This document shows positions 38,861-49,125 of a stretch of 64,000 nt of DNA, one piece after another. The translations under genes were made by a program, and so were the position numbers. Position 1 is the first letter of the stretch. Every line of letters begins with the position of its first letter. The DNA comes from Thermus altitudinis (lineage in GTDB: Bacteria; Deinococcota; Deinococci; Deinococcales; Thermaceae): contig NZ_JAKTNQ010000009.1 in NCBI RefSeq assembly GCF_022760835.1, forward strand, positions 16,814 through 80,813, read 5' to 3'. The notes beneath the pieces are model-generated. The model was not told the DNA's origin, did no database searches, and saw only the letters and a program-made list of their open reading frames with translations.

Positions 38861-41803
38861 ATGGAGATCGCCCTGGAACGGGAACGCTACTACGGCCACC
38901 GCCTGGCTCTGCCTCATGTGGTGGCGGCCTTGCTCTTTTCCCGTGAGAGGCCTCCGGCCGTTCTCTTGGCCCCGGAGGAGCGGTTGAGGCGCTATCGGGA
39001 CCTTGGGGCCTTGGGGGGGCCCGTTTATGTGAACCCTGGCCTCGAGGCCTGGGAGGAGCGGGCTCTCTTCGTGTTTAGCTACGAGGAGGCCTTGGCTCCC
39101 TTTCCCCAGGACCCTTCTGCCTGGCGCCTGGTGCTGGAGGTGGGCCGGAGTTATCCCCGAGGGGAACTTTTGCACCGTCTCCTGCGGATGGGGTACGCCC
39201 GGGATGAGGATTACCGGGTGTTGGGGGAGGTTTTGGAGCTGGGCGAGGTGCGCTTGGAGTTCTTCGGGGATGAGCTGGAGCGCCTCCGGGTGGCCGGAGA
39301 GGAAAGGAGGCGACACGTCCTATTGCCCAAACCGGGAAAGGCGGAAGGGTTCCCCTCCAGGAAGCTCCTTCACTTTCCCGGTCCCGTCTACCTGGACACC
39401 CCGGCCCTGGCCCCAAAGGAGCTTTGGCCCCTTTTGGAGGGGCGTCAGGTGGTGGCCCTAGGGGGTGGGGTGGAGCTTCCCCTCTGGGACTTGGGGGTGA
39501 AGCCCCTGGTTCCTTACCGGGGGAGCCTTAAGGCCTTGGAAAGGGACTTGGCCCGCTGGCTCGAGGAGGGGAGGCGGGTTAGCCTCTTCGTGGCCCACGA
39601 GCGTACCCTGGACTACCTGAAAAGGCGCCTTGCCCTCTTCCAACCCCAGGTGCTCCAGCGCTTTCCCGGACCCAAGGGCCAGCTTTCCCTGTTCTGGGGA
39701 GCCTTTGAGGGGGGAGCGGAGTGGGGGGAGGAGGTTCTGCTTACCGAGGCCTTGGTCTTTGCCACCGGAGCGGTGCGGGCTAGGGTGCGGGTGGGGGAGG
39801 GTCTTGCCGACCCCGGGGCCCTTTCGCCTGGGGATTTCCTCATCCACCCTGAGCACGGCGTGGGCCAGTACCTGGGGCTGGAAACCCGGGAGGTTTTGGG
39901 GGTTAGGCGGGACTACCTGGTCCTCCGCTACCAGGGGGAGGGAAAGCTCTACCTGCCGGTGGAGCACCTCCCCCTTCTCAAGCGCCATCCCGGCACCACG
40001 GATGACCCTCCGGAGCTCTCCTCCCTGGGTAAAGGGGAGTGGCAGCGGCTCAAGGAAAAGGCCAGGAAGGATGTGGAGGAGCTGGCGGCAAGGCTCCTCG
40101 TGCTTCAGGCCAAGCGCAAGGCTACTCCGGGCCGGGCCTTCGCCCCCTTGCCGGAGTGGGATCCGCTGATAGAAAGGGGTTTTCCCCACCAGCTGACCCC
40201 GGATCAGAAGCAGGCCTTGGAGGAGGTCTTGCGAGACCTCGAGGCCCCTTTCCCCATGGACCGGCTCATCTCCGGTGACGTGGGCTTTGGCAAGACGGAG
40301 ATCGCCCTAAGGGCCGCCCACCGGGTGGTGGGGCACGGGGCCCAGGTGGCCTTTTTGGTGCCCACCACCCTCTTGGCAGAACAGCACGGCAAGACCTTCC
40401 GGGAGCGCTTCGCTGGCCTTCCTGTGCGCATTGGCGTCCTCTCCCGCTTCACCCCGGCCAAGGAGGAGGAGGCCATCCTCAAGGGCCTCGAGGCGGGCAC
40501 GGTGGACGTGGTCATCGGTACCCACCGCCTCCTCCAGCCCGACGTTCGCTTTAAGGACCTGGGGCTTCTCATCGTGGACGAGGAGCACCGCTTCGGCGTG
40601 GCCCAGAAGGAGCGGATCCGCGAGCTGAAGGCCGAGGTGGATACCCTTTACCTTTCCGCTACCCCCATTCCCCGCACCCTTTACTCCGCCTTGGTGGGCT
40701 TGAAGGATCTTTCCAGCATCAAGACCCCTCCTCCGGGCCGGAGGCCTATCCGCACCTTCCTCGCTCCCTTTGATCCCCTATTGGTACGGGAGGCCATCCT
40801 CCTGGAACTGGAAAGGGGAGGCAAGGTCTTTTACGTGCACGACCGGGTGGCCTCCATTGAGGCCAGGAGGCGCTACCTGGAAAATCTGGTGCCCGAGGCC
40901 CGCATCGGTGTGGTGCACGGCAAGATGCCGGAGGGACTAGTGGAGGAGACCATGCTCCTCTTTGCCGAGGGGGCCTACGATGTCCTTTTGGCCACCACCA
41001 TTATTGAGTCGGGCCTGGATGTGGCCGAGGCCAATACCATCCTCATTGAGCGGGCCGATCGCCTGGGCCTGGCCACCTTGTACCAGCTTCGGGGCCGGGT
41101 GGGGCGGCGGGAGCAGGAGGCCTACGCCTACCTCTTCCATCCACCAAGGCTTACGGAGGCAGCAGAAAAGCGCCTCAATGCCATCGCGGACCTCTCCGAC
41201 CTGGGAAGCGGCCACCTCCTGGCGGAAAAGGACATGGAGATCCGGGGGGTGGGAAATCTCCTGGGTCCGGAACAACATGGGCATATCCGGGCCCTTTCTC
41301 TGGAGGTCTACAGCGAACTATTGGAGGAAGCCATTCGCAAACTGAAGGGGGAGGTCAAGGAGGAGAAGCGGCACGTGACCCTGGACCTGGGCCTTTCCGC
41401 ACGGCTTCCTGCGGAGTATGTGGCGAGCCTCGAGGCCCGTAGCCGCTACTATAGCCGCTTGGCGGAGGCCAGGACCTTAGCGGAGGTTTCCCGCATCGCC
41501 AAGGAACTCAAGGAACGCTACGGCCCCCTTCCCGAAGAGGCGGAGAGCTTTTTGGCCTTGGCAAGGCTTCGCCTGGTGGCGGAGCGAAAAGGGGTGGTCT
41601 CCATCACCGAGGACCTCACCCATCTTCAGGTGACCTTCCCCCGCTGGCCCCTGGACTACGATGCCCGGGCCCTGAGGCAGCTTCCCTTCCGGGTGGAGCT
41701 CACCCAGTACCCCCCGGGCTTCCGCCTGGAGAAAAAAGGGCTAAAGCCCCGGGATTACCCCGAGGCTTTGCTGCAAACCCTTTACCTTTTTGCCGATGGC
41801 TAG
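38861..41803 (+). CDS. mfd: Transcription-repair coupling factor Mfd
   Basis: 980-aa ATPase that removes stalled RNA polymerase and recruits UvrA. The N-terminal UvrB-homology part is shorter than in E. coli Mfd (about 1,150 aa). Then the CarD-like RNAP-interaction domain ([44 protein letters not shown], about residues 320-375), RecG-like translocase with Walker [21 protein letters not shown] (about 470), DEEH box [17 protein letters not shown] (about 571), [33 protein letters not shown] and [17 protein letters not shown], then the TRCF C-terminal domain. Start 38861 ([12 protein letters not shown]) avoids the upstream hairpin; no strong Shine-Dalgarno. Confidence 0.96.
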   Translation: MEIALERERYYGHRLALPHVVAALLFSRERPPAVLLAPEERLRRYRDLGALGGPVYVNPGLEAWEERALFVFSYEEALAPFPQDPSAWRLVLEVGRSYPRGELLHRLLRMGYARDEDYRVLGEVLELGEVRLEFFGDELERLRVAGEERRRHVLLPKPGKAEGFPSRKLLHFPGPVYLDTPALAPKELWPLLEGRQVVALGGGVELPLWDLGVKPLVPYRGSLKALERDLARWLEEGRRVSLFVAHERTLDYLKRRLALFQPQVLQRFPGPKGQLSLFWGAFEGGAEWGEEVLLTEALVFATGAVRARVRVGEGLADPGALSPGDFLIHPEHGVGQYLGLETREVLGVRRDYLVLRYQGEGKLYLPVEHLPLLKRHPGTTDDPPELSSLGKGEWQRLKEKARKDVEELAARLLVLQAKRKATPGRAFAPLPEWDPLIERGFPHQLTPDQKQALEEVLRDLEAPFPMDRLISGDVGFGKTEIALRAAHRVVGHGAQVAFLVPTTLLAEQHGKTFRERFAGLPVRIGVLSRFTPAKEEEAILKGLEAGTVDVVIGTHRLLQPDVRFKDLGLLIVDEEHRFGVAQKERIRELKAEVDTLYLSATPIPRTLYSALVGLKDLSSIKTPPPGRRPIRTFLAPFDPLLVREAILLELERGGKVFYVHDRVASIEARRRYLENLVPEARIGVVHGKMPEGLVEETMLLFAEGAYDVLLATTIIESGLDVAEANTILIERADRLGLATLYQLRGRVGRREQEAYAYLFHPPRLTEAAEKRLNAIADLSDLGSGHLLAEKDMEIRGVGNLLGPEQHGHIRALSLEVYSELLEEAIRKLKGEVKEEKRHVTLDLGLSARLPAEYVASLEARSRYYSRLAEARTLAEVSRIAKELKERYGPLPEEAESFLALARLRLVAERKGVVSITEDLTHLQVTFPRWPLDYDARALRQLPFRVELTQYPPGFRLEKKGLKPRDYPEALLQTLYLFADG

Positions 41804-42351
41804 GGGTTGGGGATCAGGTTGAAAAGCTTAAGCCTTAACACCACCTCAGCTTGGGTCAGGGTGTACTGGACCTTGTCCCCAGTTAGACCTAACCTGGCGC
41901 CAATGCGAAACCGGCCGCTTTGGATAAGGTCATGCGTTGGCGTGCCCGGTTGGATGTCTAGCTGGAGGGTGACGGTTTGCTCCTCCCCGGGGTTGAGGGT
42001 GACGGTTTGCCGGAGGGCAGCAAAATCTCCTCCCTGGCCGTCATAGAGGTTGGTATCGTTCCCGGGGCCTAGGCGGACCTCGAGGTTCAGGTTGCAGGGG
42101 AGGTTGCCCGTGTTCTTCAAGTCCACCTGGAGGCTTAGTTTTCCGTCCACCAAAGCCTCGCTCCCAGGCACCTCTACCCCTTGGCCCGCAGGGTCAGAGG
42201 GGAAGAACACCTCGGTAGTGATAAGGTTGAGCTCCCCCTGGCGTTGGTTTTGGGGGATAAAGCTTAGAAGATCCACTTCAAAGCGGTGGATGGTGTGGCC
42301 GCTACAGGCGGCCAGGGCCAGGGACACCAACAAAAGGGATACGCGTTTCAC
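41800..42351 (-). CDS. Predicted lipoprotein of unknown function
   Basis: 183-aa protein beginning [19 protein letters not shown]: a basic n-region, hydrophobic core and lipobox LALAAC, so cleavage before Cys16 and lipidation are expected. The mature part is beta-rich ([52 protein letters not shown]), like an immunoglobulin-type fold. I do not recognise a family. It follows the outer-membrane barrel candidate by 12 nt and is probably co-transcribed, suggesting a partner role in the envelope. Stop codons of mfd and this gene share bases on opposite strands. Confidence 0.7.
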   Translation of the reverse strand: MKRVSLLLVSLALAACSGHTIHRFEVDLLSFIPQNQRQGELNLITTEVFFPSDPAGQGVEVPGSEALVDGKLSLQVDLKNTGNLPCNLNLEVRLGPGNDTNLYDGQGGDFAALRQTVTLNPGEEQTVTLQLDIQPGTPTHDLIQSGRFRIGARLGLTGDKVQYTLTQAEVVLRLKLFNLIPNP

Positions 42352-42363
42352 GGCTTGACCTCC

Positions 42364-43713
42364 TTAGAAACGCACCGCCATGGCGATGCCGTACACGGTT
42401 CCGCCCACCAAGGGGGCCTCGTGGGTGGTAAGGGCCAGGTCCAGGCTAAGGGCTTCCAGGTTAAAGCCGGCCCCCAGGCCAAAGCGCAAGCCACCCTCCA
42501 GCCCCACGCCCGTCCGGATGGCAACCCCACCCAGGTTGTATTCCGCACCTAGGTGGAGGGTGGGCGTGGTGGCGCCGAAACGGGTGTCCGCCGCCAGGAG
42601 CAACTCCCCTACTTCCAAAGGTAGGCGGTAGGCTCCGTTAAGGGTGAATATGGGTGCCGAGAAATCCCCTCTTTTGGTGGTGGCCGTGCGGCTAGTTTCC
42701 GTTCCGTCCACCACCGTTACCTCTACGCCGCTCCATTGGGTAAAGCCCAGGAGGTTCTGTACCCCTAGGCCAAAGGCCCAGTTTCCTCCGTCCACGGCCA
42801 CACCCACATCCCCGCGGAGGCCGTAGCCAACCCCGCTACCCCCTTGACCCAGGGAGGCCTCCAAGAAGGAGGGATAACTTAGGAAGTAGCGGCTTTCGTA
42901 GCTAACGCCGCTTACGTTACCGTCCTGGTCAAAGGTGGGCCGGGCCTTAGCGGAGGCTTCCGCGTACCCTAGGCCGTAGAAGCCCTCGCCGCGCACGCCT
43001 GCATAGACCCGCCCCAGGCCAGGGATATCCGGAAGCGGGGTGGAGAACCCCAGGGCCAAACTTATTCCGGAGATGAAGGAGCCTTGGGCCTCGAGGGCAC
43101 ACGGGGAGGGCGTGCTGGCCTGGCAGCGGTGCAGGGAGCCCTCCTTCAAGGCCATCGCCAGATCCTGGTTGGGCGCCACTCGCACCCCTTGGGTGCCCGC
43201 AAAGGGGCCTACGGAGAGATAGGTTCCCGGCCCCAGGTCAAAGGAGAGGGGAAGGAACGGTTGGGGGATAGAGGCCGTGGGCCTCTCGGCCACCACACCC
43301 GCTTGGAAGGACGGCATGAGGCTTCTCCCTTGCCCATCGGTGATGGACACCCCGCTAGCGCTTACCCGGAACACCACCTCGTCGGGGCTCCGGGCGGGGT
43401 TTATGAGGAAGCTCCCCAAGTGGCTAGCCTGATCGTAGGCGCTGAGAAGGTCAAACTGGTTGCGGAAGGCGTTGGGGTCCGTGAAGTAGGAGAAGGGGCT
43501 CGTGTCGGGAAACAGGGGTAGAAGGCGTAGGAGGCCTATGGGAAGCTGGAAGCCCTCCTGGTCCCACTTCCCGGGAAAGGCGGCATAGGCGGGGTTGGCC
43601 CCTTGTCCGCTGGGTCCTGGAAGGAGGACCCCACCCATACCTAAGCTCCGCACCCCCTGGGCCAGGCTTAGGCCTAGGAGGCTTGCTATAAGGAAGGCGG
43701 CGGTTCTTTTCAT
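42364..43713 (-). CDS. Outer-membrane beta-barrel protein, FadL/TraF-like candidate
   Basis: 449-aa exported protein: signal peptide MKRTAAFLIASLLGLSLAQG, then GVRSLGMGGVLLPGPSGQGANPAYAAFPG, the start motif of FadL/TraF/PorV-like barrels (GxxALGMGGAFxAxADDxxAxxxNPA). Alternating amphipathic strands follow, and a C-terminal strand ends in aromatic Phe (YGIAMAVRF), the outer-membrane assembly signal. Location opposite the fatty-acid oxidation operon makes hydrophobic-compound uptake attractive, but this is inference. Promoter TTGACC/16/TACAAT overlaps a 19-bp palindrome. Confidence 0.75.
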   Translation of the reverse strand: MKRTAAFLIASLLGLSLAQGVRSLGMGGVLLPGPSGQGANPAYAAFPGKWDQEGFQLPIGLLRLLPLFPDTSPFSYFTDPNAFRNQFDLLSAYDQASHLGSFLINPARSPDEVVFRVSASGVSITDGQGRSLMPSFQAGVVAERPTASIPQPFLPLSFDLGPGTYLSVGPFAGTQGVRVAPNQDLAMALKEGSLHRCQASTPSPCALEAQGSFISGISLALGFSTPLPDIPGLGRVYAGVRGEGFYGLGYAEASAKARPTFDQDGNVSGVSYESRYFLSYPSFLEASLGQGGSGVGYGLRGDVGVAVDGGNWAFGLGVQNLLGFTQWSGVEVTVVDGTETSRTATTKRGDFSAPIFTLNGAYRLPLEVGELLLAADTRFGATTPTLHLGAEYNLGGVAIRTGVGLEGGLRFGLGAGFNLEALSLDLALTTHEAPLVGGTVYGIAMAVRF

Positions 43714-43722
43714 AACGACGAC

Positions 43723-43750
43723 ATTGTAACAGAGCAGTCTCTTGGGTCAA
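43723..43750 (-). promoter_or_regulatory. Promoter of the outer-membrane protein gene
   Basis: Minus-strand TTGACC (43750-43745), 16-bp spacer, TACAAT (43728-43723), 9 nt before the ATG. The -35 lies wholly within the palindrome at 43737-43755. Confidence 0.75.
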
Positions 43751-43755
43751 GAGAC
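43737..43755. promoter_or_regulatory. 19-bp perfect palindrome, candidate operator between fad operon and outer-membrane gene
   Basis: GTCTCTTG, 3-nt centre GGT, CAAGAGAC: an uninterrupted 8-bp inverted repeat. It covers the -35 of the minus-strand gene and ends 4 bp before the -35 of the fad promoter. Size and placement fit a dimeric repressor such as a TetR-family fatty-acid regulator; the protein is not in the window. Confidence 0.6.
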
Positions 43756-43759
43756 CCCT

Positions 43760-43788
43760 TTGACAAGTCCTCTATGCTGACGTAAACT
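43760..43788 (+). promoter_or_regulatory. fad operon promoter
   Basis: TTGACA (43760-43765), 17-bp spacer, TAAACT (43783-43788); start expected near 43795. AAGGAGGTGG precedes the fadN ATG. Confidence 0.8.
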
Positions 43789-43812
43789 TTGACTGAGTAT
43801 AAGGAGGTGGAC

Positions 43813-46104
43813 ATGATCAAGAAGGTAGGCGTGGTGGGCGCGGGGACCATGGGGAGCGGGATCGCCGCCTTAGTGGTGAGCGCCGGCATCCCGGTGGTCC
43901 TTTTGGACATTCCGGGCCAAGAGGACCGGAACGAGGTGGCAAAAAGGGGGCTGGAGCGAGCCTTAAAAGCCAAGCCGGCCGCCTTTATGGACGCGGACTT
44001 GGCCCGCTATGTGGAGATCGGCAACACCGAGGACGACTTGGGGAAGCTGGCCGACTGCGACTGGGTGGTGGAGGCCATTATTGAGAAGCCCGAGCCTAAG
44101 CGGGCCCTTTATGAACGCCTCGAGGGCCTTCTCAAACCCACCGCCATCATCAGCTCCAACACCAGCGGCATCCCCATGCGGGTACTTCTTGAAGGCCGGT
44201 CCGAGGGTTTTCGCCGCCGCTTCTTGGGCACCCACTTCTTTAACCCGCCCCGCTATCTGCATCTGTTGGAACTGATCCCCACCCCTGAGACCGATCCTGG
44301 GGTGCTTGGGGAAATCCGCCGCTTTGGCGAGCGCATCCTGGGGAAGGGGACGGTGCTGGCCAAAGATTCGCCGGGCTTTATCGCCAACCGATTAGGGGTT
44401 TACGGCATGGTGCAGGCGGTGCGCCTCATGGAGAAGCACGGCCTTACCATCGACGAGGTGGATGCCCTCACCGGCCCCTTGCTGGGTCGCCCCAACTCCG
44501 CCACCTTCCGCACGGCTGACCTTACGGGTTTGGATGTACTGAGGCTGGTCACCGAGGAACTCGCCCAGGCCACAGGGGAGGACTTTGCTCTGCCGGAGTG
44601 GGTCTTGCGCCTGGTGGAGGAAGGGCGGCTTGGGGAAAAGACAGGGGCCGGGTTCTACAAGAGGGTGAACGGGGAGATCCACACCCTGGACTACCGCACC
44701 CTGGAGTACGCCCCCCGGGCCCAGGTGGAACTGCCCGAGCTTAGGGCCTTGCGGGACCTACCCTTGGCGGAGAGGCTTCCCAAGGTTCTGGAGCTTCCCG
44801 GCAAATACGGGGCTTTCATGAGGGAGCTTTTCGCGCGTACGGCCCACTATACCCTGGAGAAGGCTCCCGAGATCGCCTACGACCTGGTGTCCGTGGACCA
44901 GGCCCTGGAGTGGGGGTTTGGCTGGGAAGAGGGGCCCTTTAAGAACATGGATGCCCTGGGCCTCGAGGGGCTAAGGCACCTTTTTGCTGAACATGCCCTT
45001 CCCGAGCCGGAGCTTCTTGGGAAGGCCCAGGGGAGCTTTTACCGTAGCGGCACCTACCTGGGCTTTGATGGAACCTACCACCCCCTGCCCAAGCGAGAGG
45101 GGGTTATTTCCCTAAAAGCCCTCAGGTCCGAGGGTAAGACCCTGCTGGAAAGCAAGGAAGCCGCCCTTTTGGACCTGGGGGACGGGGTCGCCCTTTTGGA
45201 GTTCCGCACCAAGATGAACGCCATCGGGGAGGGCGTGATCCGCATGCTCCAGAAGAGCCTGGAGTACGTGGAGGAGAAGGGCTATGTGGGCCTGGTGATG
45301 GGCAACGAAGACCCTAGGGCCTTCTCCGCCGGGGCCAACCTGGCCTTGATCCTCTCCTTGGCCCAGGAGGGGGACTGGGACGAGCTCTCCCTGGCGGTGC
45401 GGCAGTTCCAGAAGGCTTCCATGTCCTTGCGCTATAGCCCTTTCCCCGTGGTGGTGGCGCCCTTTGGCCTCACCTTGGGCGGCGGGGCGGAGTTCACCTT
45501 GCATGCCGATAGCGTGCAGGCCCATGCCGAGCTGTACATGGGCTTGGTGGAGGCTGGGGTGGGGCTCCTGCCTGCGGGGGGCGGCACCAAGGAGATGCTC
45601 CTCCGCTTCACCCAGGAGCTTGCCCCCTACGAGGAGGCCGATCCCTTTGAGGGGGTGAAGCGGGCCTTCAACCTCATCGCCTTGGCCAAGACCTCCACCA
45701 GTGCCCTCGAGGCCCGCAAAATGGGCTTCCTGAGGGACCGGGACCGGATCAGCATGAACCGGGACTTCCTCATCGCCGATGCCAAGAGGCGGGTCTTGGA
45801 GCTGGCCACGGACTACCGTCCCCCCCTGCCTCCCAGGATCCGGGTTTTGGGGAGCGAGGCCTTGGGCAACCTGCGCTATGCGGTCTGGGCCTTCCGGGAG
45901 GCAGGGGAGATCTCCGACCATGACCTGAAGATCGGCCTGGAGATCGCTAAGGTGCTTTCGGGTGGGGAGGGTCCTGCGAGGGAGATTTCCGAATGGGACC
46001 TTCTGGACCTGGAGCGGGAGGCCTTCTTGAACCTCCTCGGGACCCGCAAAACCCAGGAGCGGATCGCCTACACCCTTAAGACGGGTAAACCCCTGAGGAA
46101 TTGA
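43813..46104 (+). CDS. fadN: 3-hydroxyacyl-CoA dehydrogenase / enoyl-CoA hydratase, FadN type
   Basis: 763-aa bifunctional beta-oxidation enzyme. The dehydrogenase half comes first: MIKKVGVVGAGTMGSGIAALVVSAG (NAD site), SSNTSGIPMRVLLEG, RFLGTHFFNPPRYLHLLELIPT (catalytic His), AKDSPGFIANRLGVYGM, with C-terminal dehydrogenase parts to about 390. A crotonase half follows (about 430-650): LLEFRTKMNAIGEGVIRML, AFSAGANLALIL, GLTLGGGAEFTLHADSVQAHAELYMGLVEAGVGLLPAGGGTKEML. This order is that of Bacillus FadN, opposite to E. coli FadB. The ATG follows AAGGAGGTGGAC. First gene of fadN-fadA-acd. Confidence 0.93.
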   Translation: MIKKVGVVGAGTMGSGIAALVVSAGIPVVLLDIPGQEDRNEVAKRGLERALKAKPAAFMDADLARYVEIGNTEDDLGKLADCDWVVEAIIEKPEPKRALYERLEGLLKPTAIISSNTSGIPMRVLLEGRSEGFRRRFLGTHFFNPPRYLHLLELIPTPETDPGVLGEIRRFGERILGKGTVLAKDSPGFIANRLGVYGMVQAVRLMEKHGLTIDEVDALTGPLLGRPNSATFRTADLTGLDVLRLVTEELAQATGEDFALPEWVLRLVEEGRLGEKTGAGFYKRVNGEIHTLDYRTLEYAPRAQVELPELRALRDLPLAERLPKVLELPGKYGAFMRELFARTAHYTLEKAPEIAYDLVSVDQALEWGFGWEEGPFKNMDALGLEGLRHLFAEHALPEPELLGKAQGSFYRSGTYLGFDGTYHPLPKREGVISLKALRSEGKTLLESKEAALLDLGDGVALLEFRTKMNAIGEGVIRMLQKSLEYVEEKGYVGLVMGNEDPRAFSAGANLALILSLAQEGDWDELSLAVRQFQKASMSLRYSPFPVVVAPFGLTLGGGAEFTLHADSVQAHAELYMGLVEAGVGLLPAGGGTKEMLLRFTQELAPYEEADPFEGVKRAFNLIALAKTSTSALEARKMGFLRDRDRISMNRDFLIADAKRRVLELATDYRPPLPPRIRVLGSEALGNLRYAVWAFREAGEISDHDLKIGLEIAKVLSGGEGPAREISEWDLLDLEREAFLNLLGTRKTQERIAYTLKTGKPLRN

Positions 46105-46116
46105 AGAGGTGAAACC

Positions 46117-47310
46117 ATGCGGGAAGCGGTGATTGTAAGCGCAGTGCGGAGCCCCGTGGCCCGGGGCAAGAAGGACGGGGCCTTGGCCACCCTGCACCCC
46201 GTGGACCTGTCCGCCCAGGTGATGCGCTCGGCCCTGGAGCGGGTGGGGCTGGATCCCAAGGAGCTGGAGGATGTCCTCTGGGGTTGCGCCATGCCCGAGG
46301 CGGCCCAGGGGTTGAACGTTGCTCGGCTGGCCCTCCTAAGGGCGGGCTTTCCCGTGGAGGTGGCGGGGGCTACGATCAACCGCTTTTGCTCCAGCGGTCT
46401 GCAGACCATCGCCATGGCCGCCCAGGCGGTGATGACCGGAATGGCGGATGCGGTACTGGCCGGGGGCGTGGAGATGATGAGCCAGGTGCCCATGTCGGGC
46501 TACCACACCCGCCTGCACCCCGACCTCACCCCCACGGAGTGGACCCCCGAGGGCTACTCCACCTATATCGGCATGGGCTTTACCGCCGAGAGGGTGGCGG
46601 AGCGCTTTGGCATCAGCCGGGAGGACCAGGACCGCTGGGCGTTGCGTAGCCACCAAAGGGCGGCCCAGGCCTGGGCGGAGGGGCGGTTTACCGAGGTGGT
46701 GCCCATCCGCGTACCCCGGGTGCGCTACCAAGGCACCAAGAAGGTGGTGGAGGAAACCCTCTTTGAGCGGGACGAGACCGTGCGGCCCGAGACCTCCCTG
46801 GAGGCCTTGGCCAAGTTGCGGCCTGCCTTCAAGAAGGGTGGCACCGTGACCGCGGGCAATGCCAGCCCCTATTCCGACGGGGCCGCGGCGGTGGTGGTCA
46901 TGAGCCGGGAGAAGGCGGAGGACTTGGGCCTCAAGCCCCTGGCCCGTTTCCTCAGCTTTGCCGTAGCCGGGGTGGAGCCCGATGTGATGGGGATAGGCCC
47001 CATCAAGGCGGTGCCCAAGGCCCTGAAGCGGGCGGGCCTTTCCCTGGACCAGATTCACCTCATTGAGTTCAACGAGGCCTTTGCCGCCCAGGTGCTGGCG
47101 GTGATGCGCACCCTGGAAATGCCAGAGGAGAGGACCAACGTGAACGGCGGGGCCATCGCCCTGGGCCACCCCTTAGGGGCCACCGGGGCCAAGCTCACCG
47201 CCCAGCTCATCGCCGAGCTGGGGAAGCGGGGCGGAGGGTATGGCCTGGTGACCATGTGCATTGGCGGTGGCATGGGAGCCGCTGGGGTCTTTGAAGTCTA
47301 TCCTGCTTAG
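46117..47310 (+). CDS. fadA: Acetyl-CoA C-acyltransferase (thiolase)
   Basis: 397-aa degradative thiolase cleaving 3-ketoacyl-CoA with CoA. Nucleophilic Cys91 in [19 protein letters not shown], then [33 protein letters not shown], the His of [14 protein letters not shown] region and [25 protein letters not shown], and the second Cys in [22 protein letters not shown] lies upstream at normal spacing, 12 nt after fadN. The order fadN-fadA-acyl-CoA dehydrogenase mirrors Bacillus fadNAE. Confidence 0.96.
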   Translation: MREAVIVSAVRSPVARGKKDGALATLHPVDLSAQVMRSALERVGLDPKELEDVLWGCAMPEAAQGLNVARLALLRAGFPVEVAGATINRFCSSGLQTIAMAAQAVMTGMADAVLAGGVEMMSQVPMSGYHTRLHPDLTPTEWTPEGYSTYIGMGFTAERVAERFGISREDQDRWALRSHQRAAQAWAEGRFTEVVPIRVPRVRYQGTKKVVEETLFERDETVRPETSLEALAKLRPAFKKGGTVTAGNASPYSDGAAAVVVMSREKAEDLGLKPLARFLSFAVAGVEPDVMGIGPIKAVPKALKRAGLSLDQIHLIEFNEAFAAQVLAVMRTLEMPEERTNVNGGAIALGHPLGATGAKLTAQLIAELGKRGGGYGLVTMCIGGGMGAAGVFEVYPA

Positions 47311-47319
47311 GAGGGAGCC

Positions 47320-49053
47320 ATGACCGAGGAGAGGAAGCTGTGGCAAAGGGGTGGGGGTTGGCTCTTGGAGACTCCGGAGCGCCTTTACACCCCCGAGGAC
47401 TTTGACGAGAGCGTGAAGGAGATCGCCCGCACCACCCGCACCTTCGTGGAAAGGGAGGTGCTGCCCCTTCTGGAGCGCATGGAGCACGGGGAGCTTTCCC
47501 TCAACGTGCCCCTTATGCGCAAGGCGGGCGAGCTGGGGCTTCTAGGCATTGAGGTGCCCGAGGAGTACGGGGGGCTGGACCTGCCCAAGGTGATCTCCAC
47601 GGTGGTGGCGGAGGAGCTTTCGGGAAGCGGGGGCTTTTCCGTCACCTACGGGGCCCATACCTCCATCGGTACCCTGCCCCTGGTCTACTTCGGCACCGAG
47701 GAGCAGAAGCGGAAATACCTTCCCAAGCTGGCAAGTGGGGAGTGGATCGCCGCCTACTGCCTTACGGAGCCGGGCTCGGGCTCCGACGCCTTGGCCGCCA
47801 AGACCCGGGCCACCCTTTCCCAGGATGGCAAGTACTACCTCCTGAACGGGGTGAAGCAGTGGATCTCCAACGCGGGCTTCGCCCAGCTCTTCACCGTCTT
47901 CGCCAAGGTGGACGGGGAGCACTTCACCGCCTTCTTGGTGGAGCGGGATACCCCGGGGCTTTCCTTCGGGCCCGAAGAGAAGAAGATGGGCATCAAGGCC
48001 TCCAGCACCCGGCAGGTGATCCTCGAGGACGCCAAGGTCCCGGTGGAAAACGTCCTGGGGGAGATCGGCAAGGGCCATAAGATCGCCTTCAACGTCCTCA
48101 ACGTGGGCCGCTACAAGCTGGGGGCCGGGGCGGTGGGTGGGGCCAAGAGGGCCCTGGAGCTTTCCGCCAAATACGCTAAGGAACGGCACCAGTTTGGCCG
48201 GCCCATCGGGAGCTTTGGCCTGATCCAGGCGAAGCTTGGGGAGATGGCCAGCCGCATTTACGCCGCCGAAAGCGCCGTTTACCGCACCGTGGGCCTCATT
48301 GACGAGGCTCTCCTGGGCAAGAAGGGGGCGGAGGCGGTGATGGCCGGGATAGAGGAATATGCGGTGGAGGCCAGCATCATCAAGGTTCTGGGCTCCGAGG
48401 TGCTGGACTACGTGGTGGACGAGGGGGTGCAGATCCACGGCGGCTACGGGTACTCCCAGGAGTACCCCATTGAGAGGGCCTACCGCGACGCCCGCATCAA
48501 CCGCATCTTTGAGGGTACCAACGAGATCAACCGCCTCCTCATTCCCGGCATGCTCCTGAGAAGGGCCCTTAAGGGGCAGCTCCCCCTCTTCCAGGCGGCC
48601 ATGAGGCTGCAGAAGGAGCTTCTTGAGCCCAGCTTTGCGGAGCCTGAGGATCCGGAACTTCACCAGGTGGCAGGGCTTAAGAAGCTGGCCCTCATGGTGG
48701 CGGGTTTGGCGGCCCAGAAGTACGGAGAGAAGTTGGAGGAGGAGCAGGAGGTCTTGGGGACGGTAGCCGACGTCCTCATTGATGCCTATGCGGCAGAAAG
48801 CGCCCTCCTGAGGGCCCGTCGGCTTGGGGGCATCGCCGTGACCATGGCCCAGCTCTACCTCCTCCAGGCCCTGGACCGGGCCCAGGCGGGGGCGCTTTCC
48901 GTCCTGCCCCGGCTGGTGGAGGGGGACGAGGCCCGCGTGGTCTACTCCGCGGCCCGTAGGCTTACCAAGCACGAGCCCGTGGACCTGGTGGCCCTGCGGC
49001 GGGAGGTGGCGGGGAGGGTCCTCGAGGCCGAAGGTTACCCCATCCCCCGTTAG
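47320..49053 (+). CDS. Acyl-CoA dehydrogenase, long form
   Basis: 577-aa flavoprotein catalysing the first oxidation of fatty acyl-CoAs, passing electrons to ETF. Standard ACAD core (residues about 30-400): LLGIEVPEEYGGLDLPKVISTVVAEEL, YCLTEPGSGSDALAAKTRA, GVKQWISNAGFAQLFTVFAKV, KMGIKASSTRQVILEDAKVPVENVLGE, ERHQFGRPIGSFGLIQAKLGEMA, QIHGGYGYSQEYPIERAYRDARINRIFEGTNEINRLLI. An additional 170-residue helical C-terminal region follows, as in VLCAD and Bacillus FadE. AGGAGGG before the ATG. Last gene of the operon, followed by a strong stem-loop. Confidence 0.95.
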   Translation: MTEERKLWQRGGGWLLETPERLYTPEDFDESVKEIARTTRTFVEREVLPLLERMEHGELSLNVPLMRKAGELGLLGIEVPEEYGGLDLPKVISTVVAEELSGSGGFSVTYGAHTSIGTLPLVYFGTEEQKRKYLPKLASGEWIAAYCLTEPGSGSDALAAKTRATLSQDGKYYLLNGVKQWISNAGFAQLFTVFAKVDGEHFTAFLVERDTPGLSFGPEEKKMGIKASSTRQVILEDAKVPVENVLGEIGKGHKIAFNVLNVGRYKLGAGAVGGAKRALELSAKYAKERHQFGRPIGSFGLIQAKLGEMASRIYAAESAVYRTVGLIDEALLGKKGAEAVMAGIEEYAVEASIIKVLGSEVLDYVVDEGVQIHGGYGYSQEYPIERAYRDARINRIFEGTNEINRLLIPGMLLRRALKGQLPLFQAAMRLQKELLEPSFAEPEDPELHQVAGLKKLALMVAGLAAQKYGEKLEEEQEVLGTVADVLIDAYAAESALLRARRLGGIAVTMAQLYLLQALDRAQAGALSVLPRLVEGDEARVVYSAARRLTKHEPVDLVALRREVAGRVLEAEGYPIPR

Positions 49054-49068
49054 GGGCAAAGGGCCTTT

Positions 49069-49095
49069 CCCTGCCGGGGTCTAGCCCCGGCAGGG
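49069..49095 (+). terminator. Strong stem-loop after the fad operon
   Basis: 11-bp perfect stem CCCTGCCGGGG / CCCCGGCAGGG (49069-49079, 49085-49095) with loop TCTAG. No U-run, but well placed to end the operon. Confidence 0.65.
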
Positions 49096-49125
49096 GACCT
49101 TATTGGGCTTGTCTAAGTTAAGGGC

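Noticed and set aside
47542..49059. 505-codon open frame on the minus strand opposite the acyl-CoA dehydrogenase gene
   Set aside because: Shadow frame created by the strong G/C third-position bias; composition is His/Gly/Leu/Pro-rich without family motifs, while the plus-strand gene has all ACAD motifs.
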